Below, one piece after another: positions 17,481 to 26,665 of a stretch of 64,000 bases of DNA (the first letter of the stretch is position 1; each line of letters begins with the position of its first letter). This DNA is from DASSFZ01 sp035292585. GTDB taxonomy: Bacteria > Chloroflexota > Anaerolineae > Fen-1058. The notes below the pieces were generated by a model. The model was not told where the DNA came from. It was given only the letters and a program-made list of their open reading frames with translations, and searched no databases. Made by a program: the position numbers and the translations under genes. The DNA is taken from NCBI GenBank assembly GCA_035292585.1, contig DATDPU010000091.1, positions 3,538-67,537 of the forward strand. Reading direction: 5' to 3'.

Positions 17481-18278
17481 TCAGTCGAAACGCAGCCATC
17501 CTAGCCGCTGTTTGAGCACGCGCCAGAGAAATAGCGGGTTGCCAAACAGGTAACGCCGCCACAATCGTTTTGGCTCAATGAGCATCCGCGCTAACCATTC
17601 AAAACCGTTATCAGTCATCCAACGTGGGCCGCGCCGCAATTCGCCAGAAATGTAATCAAAGACAGCCCCGCCTGTCAGCGCCACGTCGGCGTTGACGCAA
17701 TCCCAATTCTCCATTAGCCAGCGTTCTTGCTCAGGCATGCCAAACGCCACAATGAGGATACTCGGACTCGCTGCGTTAATGACTTGCAAGACGGCTCCGT
17801 TTTCAGCATTTCCAGCAGTCTTATCGAAGTACCCGTGATGCATGCCGACGATATGCAGGCTTGGGAAGCACTCCCTCAACCGCTCGGCGGCCTTCTCGGC
17901 GATGCCGGGTCGCGCACCGAGGAAGAAGAAGGAAAAATCACGCGACTGGGCAAATTCCGCCAGTTGCCACATCCAATCGGCGTACGTGATACGGTGGGGA
18001 ATGCGGTAACCAAGAAGGCGCGCGCCAAGCACAACACCGACCCCATCACAGAAAACGGTAGCGGCCGTGTGCAGGAAATCCCTCAGCCACCTCTGCTTAT
18101 ACGCCAGGTTCAAGCCGTGCGCGTTGACATGCAGGACGAGCGCGTGACGCTTGTGCCGGATGTGATCCGCGATCCGCGCATGTAACTCCGCCAGCGTCAG
18201 GGCCGCCACGCGTACACCCAGCACATCCACACCGTCCAGGGGGGTTGCCGCAGGTTTCTTAAGTGAGTTCGAGCACAT
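17481..18278 (-). CDS. WecG/TagA/CpsF family glycosyltransferase (GT26)
   Basis: 265 residues. The family signatures are clear: VLHVNAHGLNLAY near the N-terminus, VFCDGVGVVLGARLLG, ITYADWMWQL, FFFLGARPGIAEKAAERL and the ending GFEWLARMLIEPKRLWRRYLFGNPLF. These enzymes add the second sugar (for example ManNAc-type) to an undecaprenyl-pyrophosphate-linked sugar at the inner membrane face. It therefore fits directly after the polyprenyl-phosphate sugar transferase encoded downstream at 14897-16309. The ATG at 18278 has no obvious ribosome site. Confidence 0.92.
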   Translation of the reverse strand: MCSNSLKKPAATPLDGVDVLGVRVAALTLAELHARIADHIRHKRHALVLHVNAHGLNLAYKQRWLRDFLHTAATVFCDGVGVVLGARLLGYRIPHRITYADWMWQLAEFAQSRDFSFFFLGARPGIAEKAAERLRECFPSLHIVGMHHGYFDKTAGNAENGAVLQVINAASPSILIVAFGMPEQERWLMENWDCVNADVALTGGAVFDYISGELRRGPRWMTDNGFEWLARMLIEPKRLWRRYLFGNPLFLWRVLKQRLGWLRFD

Positions 18279-18296
18279 AGCACATGCGTTGACCGG

Positions 18297-19175
18297 TTAG
18301 ACGAGGTCTGGGGCCGCCGCCACGCACAGCATGATATCACCCGGATTCATGGTCACTGTTCGCTCGGCAAGGCCGAGACGCAATACCATTGACTCAGCTG
18401 CACGTCCCAGCATCCCGTTGTAGCGTTGAAGGCGCCCGGCGAAATAACGCAGCGAGATCGTCCGGCCCACTGTTCGCATCAAACGTACTTGATATGCATT
18501 TCGCTCAAGCAACTGCCCAAGCGTGTTGGGAGCGAAGAAGTAATAGTGGCCCAGAAAGAACTGTCGCCAGCGCCTGCCCAACAGTCGATACCAGACATTG
18601 TCGATGTTCGGCACTTCAATCACCAGATGTCCGCCCGGCCGCAGCACACCACTAATGCGCTCAAGCAGCCGCGCTGGCGACGGCACGTGCTCCAGCACAT
18701 GGAACAGGCATACTGTATCGAACGACCCCGGCGAAATATGGACATCATCCAGCAGGCCCGTCATGACCCGCAGGCCCAATTGCTCACGCGCATAACGCGC
18801 ATAGCGCGGGTCAGGCTCGATGCCCTGTACATCATGCCCACAATCGCGCGCAATTTCCAGGAAGAAGCCCGCCGAGCAGCCAATCTCCAGAATGCGCTGT
18901 CCAAGATATGGTTTTAACAGCTCATAACGCTTCTCGAAGTTCGCCCGTTTCGCCTCAGCCTCGCGGCGATACTCAACCCAGCCAGGTGTGTCCTCAGTTG
19001 CAGGTGGAGCAATCTTGCGGATTGTCACGTCGATGGTAATGTCGTTGACGAACATCATTCCACAGATGCGGCAGCGCACTAGCGTCCCACCGATGGCGTC
19101 GTCGGTGAATATCGGAACAGATTCATCGCTTCCGCACACCTCACACGATTTATGAACAAGTGGAGTTTTGTACAT
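18297..19175 (-). CDS. Class I SAM methyltransferase with N-terminal zinc ribbon
   Basis: About 292 residues from the ATG at 19175; a TTG at 19193 overlapping the upstream stop (TTGA) is an alternative. A zinc ribbon comes first (SCEVCGSDES and VRCRICGMMFVN), followed by a Rossmann methyltransferase with motif I ILEIGCSAGFFLEIA and the post-motif segment FDTVCLFHVLEHVPSP. This arrangement is common for sugar or glycan methyltransferases in polysaccharide clusters. The target is unknown. Confidence 0.87.
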   Translation of the reverse strand: MYKTPLVHKSCEVCGSDESVPIFTDDAIGGTLVRCRICGMMFVNDITIDVTIRKIAPPATEDTPGWVEYRREAEAKRANFEKRYELLKPYLGQRILEIGCSAGFFLEIARDCGHDVQGIEPDPRYARYAREQLGLRVMTGLLDDVHISPGSFDTVCLFHVLEHVPSPARLLERISGVLRPGGHLVIEVPNIDNVWYRLLGRRWRQFFLGHYYFFAPNTLGQLLERNAYQVRLMRTVGRTISLRYFAGRLQRYNGMLGRAAESMVLRLGLAERTVTMNPGDIMLCVAAAPDLV

Positions 19176-19189
19176 GCACACAGTCTCGG

Positions 19190-19978
19190 TCAATCGGAAC
19201 GGACAGCGTACATCACTATGCCGCCAATCCGAAAGCGTCGCGCCAATCGATCAGCCAGCCGAAAGAAGGGATTCGCGCCGAACTTGACGACGTATCGACC
19301 GCACGTCCAGCGCGCCACGCGCAGTCCACTTTTCTCGACAATAGCAGCCAGCGTGCGCGGCGTCAGATACAACACATGGGGTCGGATGAAATCCCGCGCA
19401 GCGAAGCGCTTGATATGTGTGGCGCGATATAGCAAAAAGCGCGGGTTGTTGTAACCCGGAACGTCGATGACGACCATGCCACCCGGACGCAGCAGCGCAC
19501 GCGCCGCGCGCAGCGCGCCGACCGGATCGAGTAAATGCTCCATCACTTGAATGAGTGTCACCACGTCGAAACTGCCTGGCGGAAACAGACCGTCGCGGAA
19601 CACATCGTTAATCACGTGGAGACCACGCTCTTGTGCGTACTCAGCCTGCACGGTGTTCGGCTCCACACCCACACACTCCAGCCCCGCCTCGGCCATGACC
19701 TGGACAAACTCGCCACTGCCACAACCTGCGTCCAACAGACGTCCTCCTGGATACGAACGGCGGATGTCATCGATCACGTCGCGCAGACGACGCGTCGATC
19801 CGTCCCATTTCAAACGATCTTGAGTGGGACGGTTGCGATAATATGCATCGAGTGCACCATGCGAGGTGGCATCCTGTAACTGATACACCAGTCCACAGGC
19901 GCAGCACTGGACTGCCGTCATGTCGCGGCCAGCGTATACCACATGCCGCTCGTTTCCATCGCACAGCGGGCAGACCAT
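19190..19978 (-). CDS. Class I SAM methyltransferase with N-terminal zinc ribbon
   Basis: 262 residues. It repeats the architecture of the next gene: a CxxC-x(n)-CxxC ribbon (VCPLCDGNE and QCCACGLVYQ) and a methyltransferase domain with RLLDAGCGSGEFVQVMAEAG and FDVVTLIQVMEHLLDP. The similar layout suggests an old duplication or two methyl transfers on the same polymer. The C-terminal part carries several basic residues and a hydrophobic segment but no clear membrane span. Confidence 0.87.
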   Translation of the reverse strand: MVCPLCDGNERHVVYAGRDMTAVQCCACGLVYQLQDATSHGALDAYYRNRPTQDRLKWDGSTRRLRDVIDDIRRSYPGGRLLDAGCGSGEFVQVMAEAGLECVGVEPNTVQAEYAQERGLHVINDVFRDGLFPPGSFDVVTLIQVMEHLLDPVGALRAARALLRPGGMVVIDVPGYNNPRFLLYRATHIKRFAARDFIRPHVLYLTPRTLAAIVEKSGLRVARWTCGRYVVKFGANPFFRLADRLARRFRIGGIVMYAVRSD

Positions 19979-20004
19979 CGACTAATCCTTTGTGGATATG
20001 CCTT

Positions 20005-20853
20005 TCACTTCCAACCAACCAGTTTGATTCCCAGCAATACTCGCATCGGTGGCCACGACGCGATACGCCAGCAGGCACTGCGAGGCAGCCGCAACAGACC
20101 AGCCTCAAGCGTGGTCACCAGGGCAAGTGGCACGAAGAAAGTCCGCTCGCGCGGCCCAGCCAGCGGCTTCATCGCTCGAAAACCGGCCTGCCGATAAAGA
20201 GCGGACAAATCAATGTTAGTATACTCTTTGAGGTGCAATCCCTTAGCTTCGTCATCGAAGTACTTGGATATATCATGCGGCCCGTTCAGACGGTTCGGCG
20301 TGAGACAAACATACACCCCACCGGGTTTCAACGCGCGAAGGATGTTCTTCAACTGTATCAGGGCATCGTCCGGGTGCAAATGCTCAATCAGGCTGAGACT
20401 GTACGCCACATCGACACAGTCTGGTGGAACGGGGATACTGGTTCCGTCCGTGATCGCCAAGTGGAAATTTTCCGGCGCTTGGAGAGCGCCAGCAATTTCA
20501 GAAGACACGTCAACGGCGTAAACGTGGCGTGCCGTTCTAGCCATCTCCAGTGACAATGCACAATCGCCCGCCCCAATTTCCAGAAAGACGCAGCCTGGCC
20601 TCACAAATCGACTCAGCAAAGCAAACTGACGCGCTACGGCACGATGCTGACGCGAGGTATCCACTCCACGGGTCAACATTGGCATATCCGGTACTCGTCG
20701 GAACAGCTCGTCATAGACCATAGGATACAGGCGCTGACGATCTGCGTTATTAGCATGTCGCAAGCGATCGGCCAAATTCCGCTCAATTTCGTAATGGATG
20801 CGGATTCGCTCGGCGCTTCTGTTGTCGTCAGAGGGTGGTTTGATTCGCATCAT
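20005..20853 (-). CDS. Class I SAM-dependent methyltransferase
   Basis: 282 residues from the ATG at 20853, where ATGATG overlaps the upstream stop. Unlike its neighbours it lacks a zinc ribbon. Motif I is VFLEIGAGDCALSLEMA, then HVYAVDVSSEI for ribose binding and VDVAYSLSLIEHLHPDD for the acceptor side. The reading frame is open further upstream to 21168, but that part overlaps the glycosyltransferase gene and is not conserved-looking. Predicted to modify a glycan intermediate. Confidence 0.86.
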   Translation of the reverse strand: MMRIKPPSDDNRSAERIRIHYEIERNLADRLRHANNADRQRLYPMVYDELFRRVPDMPMLTRGVDTSRQHRAVARQFALLSRFVRPGCVFLEIGAGDCALSLEMARTARHVYAVDVSSEIAGALQAPENFHLAITDGTSIPVPPDCVDVAYSLSLIEHLHPDDALIQLKNILRALKPGGVYVCLTPNRLNGPHDISKYFDDEAKGLHLKEYTNIDLSALYRQAGFRAMKPLAGPRERTFFVPLALVTTLEAGLLRLPRSACWRIASWPPMRVLLGIKLVGWK

Positions 20854-22019
20854 AGTTTTATCGCATGCAGCGAACGACCCGCCCGCGCCAGTAGCGATCC
20901 GTACAGATGCTCTGTAGTCGCCAACATGTTTGATCGGCTGAACTCGTCGGTCGCCCGTATATAGGCCTCCCACGCCAGGCGACGTGCAAGCTGGGCATCC
21001 GTGAGTAAGAGAAGCATAGCTTGAGCCAGAGCCTCTACATCGTTCGGCGGGATGAGCAGCCCCGACTCGCCGTCGACGATCAGTTCCGCTGACCCGTCGA
21101 CACGCGTGGCAATGATAGGCTTGGCCAAAGCCATCGCTTCGAGCACGGCGTTGGGCATTCCCTCCCACAGCGATGGATGGGCGAAGATGTCCATCGCCGC
21201 TAGTAACGGCTGAACATGGCTGACGTGACCGGTGAAATGTATCGACTCACTCAAACCAAGTTCCGCGACGAGCGTCAGCAATCGCTCGCGATCCGGCCCT
21301 TGCCCCACAATGACCACGTGCACGTTGGGAATCTGTCGACGCACGACCTCGACGGCCCGAATCAGCACGGCCTGACCTTTCTGTTCGCTCAGTCGACCGA
21401 TCGCCCCAATCAGCGGCGCATCGATAGGCAAACGATGCGCGCGGCGCACGCCTACGTGATCAAATTCGCCATCTGCCACAGACAAATCGACGCCATTGCG
21501 AATCACTGTAATACGATCCGGCCGCATGCCTTCGGCGCGCACACAGAAGTCGCGCACCGATTCACTGACCGCCGTCACGGCGTGTGCCCAGTGTGACACA
21601 AGACGATCCACCCAGAACCGCCAGCGCTTCACGTACACGACACGTTGAGACATCACCACGACCGGCACGCGGACCAGCCGCCCGATCACGACGCCGATGG
21701 CGTTGGCGTAGAAATCGTACGTCTGGAGCAGATCGACCCTTTCCGCGCGCAGCAGGCGATATAGCCGCATACAGCCTCTCAGCCCGCGCAAAGCGTTCGT
21801 CCACAACGGGCGGCGGGCGCGCGCATCTTTCATGCCCAGATCGAGGACATGCACACCGTACAACTGATACGCCTCGCCAATGTAGTCCTGATCGTACAGG
21901 CAGACGGCGATCACTCGATGCGCGGGCGACTGCTGGAAATGTCGGGCGGTTTCCAGCATCACTTTCTGCGCGCCCGCTCCCTCCATTTTCGTAATGAGGA
22001 ACATCAATGTCACCGGCAT
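20850..22019 (-). CDS. Family 4 glycosyltransferase
   Basis: 389 residues from the ATG at 22019. GT-B fold: an N-terminal glycine-rich loop (ITKMEGAGAQKVMLE), a central GAIGRLSEQKGQAVLIRA motif starting the donor domain, and the C-terminal EX7E signature FAHPSLWEGMPNAVLEAMA. Retaining transfer from a nucleotide sugar is expected. It is the third of three consecutive GT4 genes, so each probably adds one sugar of the repeat unit. Confidence 0.9.
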   Translation of the reverse strand: MPVTLMFLITKMEGAGAQKVMLETARHFQQSPAHRVIAVCLYDQDYIGEAYQLYGVHVLDLGMKDARARRPLWTNALRGLRGCMRLYRLLRAERVDLLQTYDFYANAIGVVIGRLVRVPVVVMSQRVVYVKRWRFWVDRLVSHWAHAVTAVSESVRDFCVRAEGMRPDRITVIRNGVDLSVADGEFDHVGVRRAHRLPIDAPLIGAIGRLSEQKGQAVLIRAVEVVRRQIPNVHVVIVGQGPDRERLLTLVAELGLSESIHFTGHVSHVQPLLAAMDIFAHPSLWEGMPNAVLEAMALAKPIIATRVDGSAELIVDGESGLLIPPNDVEALAQAMLLLLTDAQLARRLAWEAYIRATDEFSRSNMLATTEHLYGSLLARAGRSLHAIKL

Positions 22020-22021
22020 GA

Positions 22022-23176
22022 TCACGGCACACACGCGTCCAGCGCCAGAATCGATTCAATGTCATCGATGACACGCGACCAGTTGAGCGTGCGCTCGACA
22101 GTATCCCGCGCGTGCACTGCGAGCGTTGCTGCACGGTCCGGCGAAACCAGCACGTCGACAACGGCGTGCGCCAGACCGGCGACATCGTCCACGCCAATCA
22201 GCAATCCGTTGTCGCCGTCGCGGAGAATGTCGAGAATGCCGCCGTGCACAGTTGCCACCACCGGTTTACCGCGCGCCATTGCCTCCACAAGACTCAGCCC
22301 GAAGCCCTCGACTGTGTTCCGATCTTGACGACTGGGCTGAAGATACACATCACACACATCGATAAAAGCGTCACGCACGTCGTCCGACAGATGGCCTGCG
22401 AAGCGCACGTGGTCGGCTATGCCGAGTTCGCGCGTCAGCGACTCCAGTTTACTGCGCTGGTCGCCATCGCCGACGATGACATATACCGCCTCCGGGCATA
22501 CTTTGATAATTTCCGGCAGTGCGCGCAACACGACATCGTGCCCCTTGCGCGGCACAAGCCGCGCAACCGTGAGCAGCACCCGCCGGCCGGCCAGACCCCA
22601 TCGCTCACGAAAGGCGTGCCTGTGCGCCTGGTCAAGGGAATGATTCAGCATGCGCGCGCCAAGCAGAACCACCTGCACGCGTTCAGCCGGTACGCCGAGC
22701 GCCAACACCAGGTCGCGTGCATAGCGGCTGTCGGCCATTACGCGCTTCGCGCGGCCATACACCCAGCGGGCAAGCGGTGCGCGCCACCACTGATTCAATG
22801 CCAGTAGAATCTCGCTCCCATGCGCCGTCACCAGAAACGGCTTGACGCACCGCCGGGCGAACAGGCTAGCCCACAGCCCAACCCGCCACTCGGTGGCGAG
22901 GACGGCGGTGACATCGGCTTGAGCAATCGCCTTACGCACCTCGAACAGCCGCGCCGCCTGCCGAAGTAGCATCCAGCCCGGTTCAGGCATACGCTGAATC
23001 GGGAACGGTTGCTGCACATCGAACATGCGCGTTCCAGGCATAGCGCGTGCAGCTAACACCTGTACTGCCCGACCACGTTCGTGAAACGCGCGCGCCACTT
23101 CGTAGGCATACGCGCCGACACCGCCGATGGTGGGCGGAAACTCCGCGGAAACGATCAATATAGATTGCTCAGTCAT
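22022..23176 (-). CDS. Family 4 glycosyltransferase
   Basis: 384 residues. N-terminal ILIVSAEFPPTIGGVGAYAYEVARAF is the classical GT4 start, LTVARLVPRKGHDVVLRALPEI opens the donor domain, and VYLQPSRQDRNTVEGFGLSLVEAMARGKP contains the EX7E motif. The PRNTVEGFG-type variant is common in PimA/WcaL-like enzymes. Its start and the upstream stop overlap by four bases (ATGA), so it is co-translated with the preceding GT4. Confidence 0.92.
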   Translation of the reverse strand: MTEQSILIVSAEFPPTIGGVGAYAYEVARAFHERGRAVQVLAARAMPGTRMFDVQQPFPIQRMPEPGWMLLRQAARLFEVRKAIAQADVTAVLATEWRVGLWASLFARRCVKPFLVTAHGSEILLALNQWWRAPLARWVYGRAKRVMADSRYARDLVLALGVPAERVQVVLLGARMLNHSLDQAHRHAFRERWGLAGRRVLLTVARLVPRKGHDVVLRALPEIIKVCPEAVYVIVGDGDQRSKLESLTRELGIADHVRFAGHLSDDVRDAFIDVCDVYLQPSRQDRNTVEGFGLSLVEAMARGKPVVATVHGGILDILRDGDNGLLIGVDDVAGLAHAVVDVLVSPDRAATLAVHARDTVERTLNWSRVIDDIESILALDACVP

Positions 23177-24306
23177 CGTCGCGGTGCGCCTCTTGCGCGG
23201 GCGATAGCCTTCTCGTACATCTCAACATGCCGGCCAGCGAGCGCGGACTCATCAAAGTGAGTCGACAGGCGCCGCCCCGCTTCGGCCAGGCGTTGACGTT
23301 CGGCGGGATCGTGCGCTAGGTCGACTAACACATTGCCCAGCGCATCTGGATCGTGCGTCGGAACAAACGCCACAGCGTGCTCGAGCTCGGGCTGTTTGCT
23401 GTGCTCGTTGCGTGTGGCGACGAGTGGCAAGCCGTGCGCCAGGGCAACCAGCGCGCTCGTGCGCCGCGTGCTGAAGCCATCGGTGTAGGGCGCGACATAC
23501 ACATCGGCCGCCTGCAAGCACGCCGAGACTATATCCTCCGGGAGCGAGCCGAGCCATCGTATGTAAGACGACTGATCGAGTTCGTCGGCCAGCCGACGCA
23601 CGCTCAATACATACGCCTCGTCGACAGGTCGCACTTCGCCGAGCTGAACGAATATCGCCGGCACGCTATGCGCACGCGCATAGGCAAGTGCACGAATCAC
23701 ATCGTACAAACCCTTATCCGCTCGCGGGAAGCCAAAATTGACCAGTGCCAATCCCTCTGGTTCCACACCCCATTCGCACCGAATTCGCTCGCGTTGTGCT
23801 GGCGAAATCGACACCATCAGGATGTTGGCACTGACTGGTATCACTGCCAGCCTGTCGTCTAGATGCGACAGCGCTCGCTGCGCCTGATCGCGATGCTCCA
23901 GATTGGTCACCACCACGGCATCGGAGCCGGAGAGCAACCCGCGTGCCTGCCCACGTGATATCGACAGCCGCTCCTCACGCTGGAAAGAGTGAAACGTCGT
24001 CACAAAAGCCATCGAGCGACTAGCTTGTTTCGTCAGCGCAGGATATAGAGGCAGCCACAGACTATGACCGTATAGGTGGGGCTGATACTGCAGGTGTATG
24101 ATATCGGGTTGCCATTCACGCACGAGCCGCAACAATCGCGCCAACCGCCGTACTCCCCAGCCAAGTCGATCGTGGGCAGTCCCTAACAGATTCACGGTCT
24201 GTCCGGCACGCGTCAGCGCTGAAGCCAACTGCTCCGTGTAATCATTGATGCCGCAATGTGCGGTGTGTTTGGGATCGAATCGCCCGACGATCTGGAGAAT
24301 CTTCAT
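23173..24306 (-). CDS. Family 4-like glycosyltransferase
   Basis: 377 residues from the ATG at 24306 (MKILQIVGRFDPKHTAHCG), which overlaps the upstream stop as ATGA. The donor domain starts at LVNFGFPRADKGLYDVIRAL. The usual EX7E region is altered: VAPYTDGFSTRRTSALVALAHGLP has no first Glu, as in a subgroup of GT4-like proteins that act in polysaccharide loci. Activity is therefore less certain than for the two following GT4 genes. Confidence 0.83.
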   Translation of the reverse strand: MKILQIVGRFDPKHTAHCGINDYTEQLASALTRAGQTVNLLGTAHDRLGWGVRRLARLLRLVREWQPDIIHLQYQPHLYGHSLWLPLYPALTKQASRSMAFVTTFHSFQREERLSISRGQARGLLSGSDAVVVTNLEHRDQAQRALSHLDDRLAVIPVSANILMVSISPAQRERIRCEWGVEPEGLALVNFGFPRADKGLYDVIRALAYARAHSVPAIFVQLGEVRPVDEAYVLSVRRLADELDQSSYIRWLGSLPEDIVSACLQAADVYVAPYTDGFSTRRTSALVALAHGLPLVATRNEHSKQPELEHAVAFVPTHDPDALGNVLVDLAHDPAERQRLAEAGRRLSTHFDESALAGRHVEMYEKAIARARGAPRR

Positions 24307-25775
24307 ACCGACCTGCGTGTGCGTTGCAGCATATTTGCCTGCGCTAACGTCAGCCCGACCAGAACGAAATACAGGCGACCAATCTGCGTGTACCCGCCGT
24401 AGGCATAACCGCCGTAGATCATCGACAGCGTCGAGGTGAGGGCAAACACGAGCAGCGCCATGCCCCAACCGCGATCAGTATCCTTGAGCGCGCGACATAC
24501 ACGCCATGCCTGCCCTACGAACGCGGCGACGAACAGCGCGTATGCCGCTCCGCCGACGATACCAGTCTCCGCCAATACCTGTAGTCCGGCATGATGCACG
24601 TTGTAAGTTGCGCCTCGATCGAGGTGCAGTGCAACGCGGCCCTCGTCGTCAGCATAATTAGGCATGAGCGGTTTAAAGTTGTCCGGCCCGACGCCCACCA
24701 GCGGATTGGCGCCGAACATGTCCACGGCCGCCCGCCACATATACAGTCTAAAGCCGAAGGTATTGCCGATGGGATCGTTCACCTGACCCACGATGGATTC
24801 CACGCGGCCGCGCAGCAGCGAACTTGTCAGCGCAATCAGCACTACCGCGCCCGCCATAGCTACGATCGACAGAGCACGCCTGGGTCGAGCGCGCAGCGCG
24901 GGCAACAGCGATAACACTGTGGCGATGGCACAATCCACCCATGAGCCACGTGTATTCGAGGCGATCAGCCCGATGGCGATGCTCGCCGTCACAATGGCGA
25001 ACAGCCATGCCTGCGTGCGTGTCCGGCTGTACAGCCACAGGTTGAAGGCCAGGATATACCCTACGGACAAATACCAGCCCAGTCCGTTGCCCAGTGTGCC
25101 CGGCGCGCGTGGCACCAGGTCCGCGCCGGATTCGAAGAATGTGTACAGAAGACCTTGCCTCGTCACGAATTGAAACGCGCCAAGCAGACCTTCGAAAACC
25201 ATGAACCCGAGCAGAAATGCCAGCACCTGCCGCTTGTGCGCCTGTGTTCGAATGGTGAGTCGCACAGTGTAGATGCATAGCGCTCCGGCCGCCAGGTACG
25301 TCAGCCCTGGCCGCGCCGTGGCTGGATCAACCGAGGCCCGCGTGGAAAGGCCTGCTGCTGCAAGATACAACACCAGTGTCACATCAACCCAGGTCAGGGC
25401 AACACGACGGCGGCGCAGGATCGCACTGCCGACCACCGCCATACTGAAGCCGCCCACCATCACTGCGTAGTACAACAGTCGGTTGTAGCCCAACACCGCA
25501 ATCTGGCTAGCTTCCTGCCAGCTCAACAGCGACTCGTACAGAATGACAGCGAAGACCAGGGTCATCGGAAGACGTAGCGAGACCGCCAGCAGAACGAAGC
25601 CACCCACACCGACGATGAACGGCGCGGCGCGGAAGTCGGAGGCATCTGCCAAGGAAATGGCCACCATGCCGCCTAGAAGCGCCGCCGCCGCGCCCGCCAG
25701 CAGTCTCAACGCGCCTAGGCTGCCTGTGGGTTGAAGTAAATTACGCGACGCGCTATGCCCATCATGCAGTCTCAT
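24303..25775 (-). CDS. O-antigen polymerase/ligase-family membrane protein (Wzy-like)
   Basis: 490 residues with about twelve hydrophobic spans. The large outer loop contains NPLVGVGPDNFKPLMPNYADDE and YNVHHAGLQVLAETGIVGG, matching the ligase/polymerase family; here the usual H-N motif is N-V-H-H-A-G. Placed among the glycosyltransferases and close to Wzx and Wzz, it is the better candidate for the repeat-unit polymerase, leaving the protein at 13590-14900 as ligase or second polymerase. That division of labour is inference. Confidence 0.85.
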   Translation of the reverse strand: MRLHDGHSASRNLLQPTGSLGALRLLAGAAAALLGGMVAISLADASDFRAAPFIVGVGGFVLLAVSLRLPMTLVFAVILYESLLSWQEASQIAVLGYNRLLYYAVMVGGFSMAVVGSAILRRRRVALTWVDVTLVLYLAAAGLSTRASVDPATARPGLTYLAAGALCIYTVRLTIRTQAHKRQVLAFLLGFMVFEGLLGAFQFVTRQGLLYTFFESGADLVPRAPGTLGNGLGWYLSVGYILAFNLWLYSRTRTQAWLFAIVTASIAIGLIASNTRGSWVDCAIATVLSLLPALRARPRRALSIVAMAGAVVLIALTSSLLRGRVESIVGQVNDPIGNTFGFRLYMWRAAVDMFGANPLVGVGPDNFKPLMPNYADDEGRVALHLDRGATYNVHHAGLQVLAETGIVGGAAYALFVAAFVGQAWRVCRALKDTDRGWGMALLVFALTSTLSMIYGGYAYGGYTQIGRLYFVLVGLTLAQANMLQRTRRSV

Positions 25776-25857
25776 CAGTACAGCTCATTCGGGAGCGAGA
25801 AAAGTTCACAATCAGCGCCCTGATTGCAGCAGGCAGCGCACATCGTGAGCAGGCAGT

Positions 25858-26655
25858 CTAAGTAGGAAACGCCGTATACTCTACGATGCGAGAACGGGGG
25901 TCGCTAATCGGTTGCACAGCATAGCTAAGACCCGACAGGAACGAAGTGGCTTCTGATTCATGAATACCAAGGCTTCGCATGCGGACCTTGTTTTGCTCAA
26001 AGTATACACGTCGGATCCGTCGTTGCTGCAATAACTCACTTGCTCCTTGCAAAACCCAGGCATCCGCGCCCTCGACGTCGACTTTTAGGACGGCAATCAC
26101 TTCGCCATGATCAAAGAACGAATCCAGCGTGATGATCGGCACATCAATAGTATTCGGCGCTTGTTCAGCTGAAATACCACTCCAACTTCCTTGCCCATTA
26201 GGATCGACCATGAACTGCACTCGGCCAACGGTCTTGCCAACGGCGACCTCCCGCACGGTGATCTGTGAACTTAGACCATTCACCCGGATGTTCTGGTGTA
26301 ACCCCTGACAGTTTCGAGGTGACGCTTCAAATGCGATTACGTGATTATCGGGTCGACAACCTGCCCACAGCAAGCTGTAGTAGCCGAAATTTGCACCCAC
26401 ATCGGCCAGCAGCCCTCCACACCGGGCATGCTCAACCATGCGTCGTGTCAAAGCAAGCTCATGATATCCGGCAAACGCAATATAACCATGGCTGATGTCG
26501 TCGGGCTGTAGCATCATCTTAACGTTGGGCATGAAGTGCAAGGATGCCGCTTGAAATAGTTCGGGCCATCGGTTGGCCCGCGCTCGATACAACCGCCGAT
26601 ATACCTTTTCTTTGACCGGTGTAGGAACCAATCGTATCCAAAACGGTCGCTTCAT
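25858..26655 (-). CDS. FkbM family methyltransferase
   Basis: 265 residues from the ATG at 26655, preceded by TGAGG. Motif I GLLADVGANFGYYSLLWAG, the FkbM-type VIAFEASPRNCQGLHQNI and VLKVDVEGADAWVLQGAS are diagnostic. FkbM enzymes O-methylate hydroxyls of sugars or polyketides. The reading frame extends upstream to 26742 but overlaps the neighbouring gene without conserved features. This gene and the preceding one look visibly AT-richer than their flanks, which may mark a later acquisition. Confidence 0.88.
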   Translation of the reverse strand: MKRPFWIRLVPTPVKEKVYRRLYRARANRWPELFQAASLHFMPNVKMMLQPDDISHGYIAFAGYHELALTRRMVEHARCGGLLADVGANFGYYSLLWAGCRPDNHVIAFEASPRNCQGLHQNIRVNGLSSQITVREVAVGKTVGRVQFMVDPNGQGSWSGISAEQAPNTIDVPIITLDSFFDHGEVIAVLKVDVEGADAWVLQGASELLQQRRIRRVYFEQNKVRMRSLGIHESEATSFLSGLSYAVQPISDPRSRIVEYTAFPT

Positions 26656-26665
26656 ACGCTGAGCC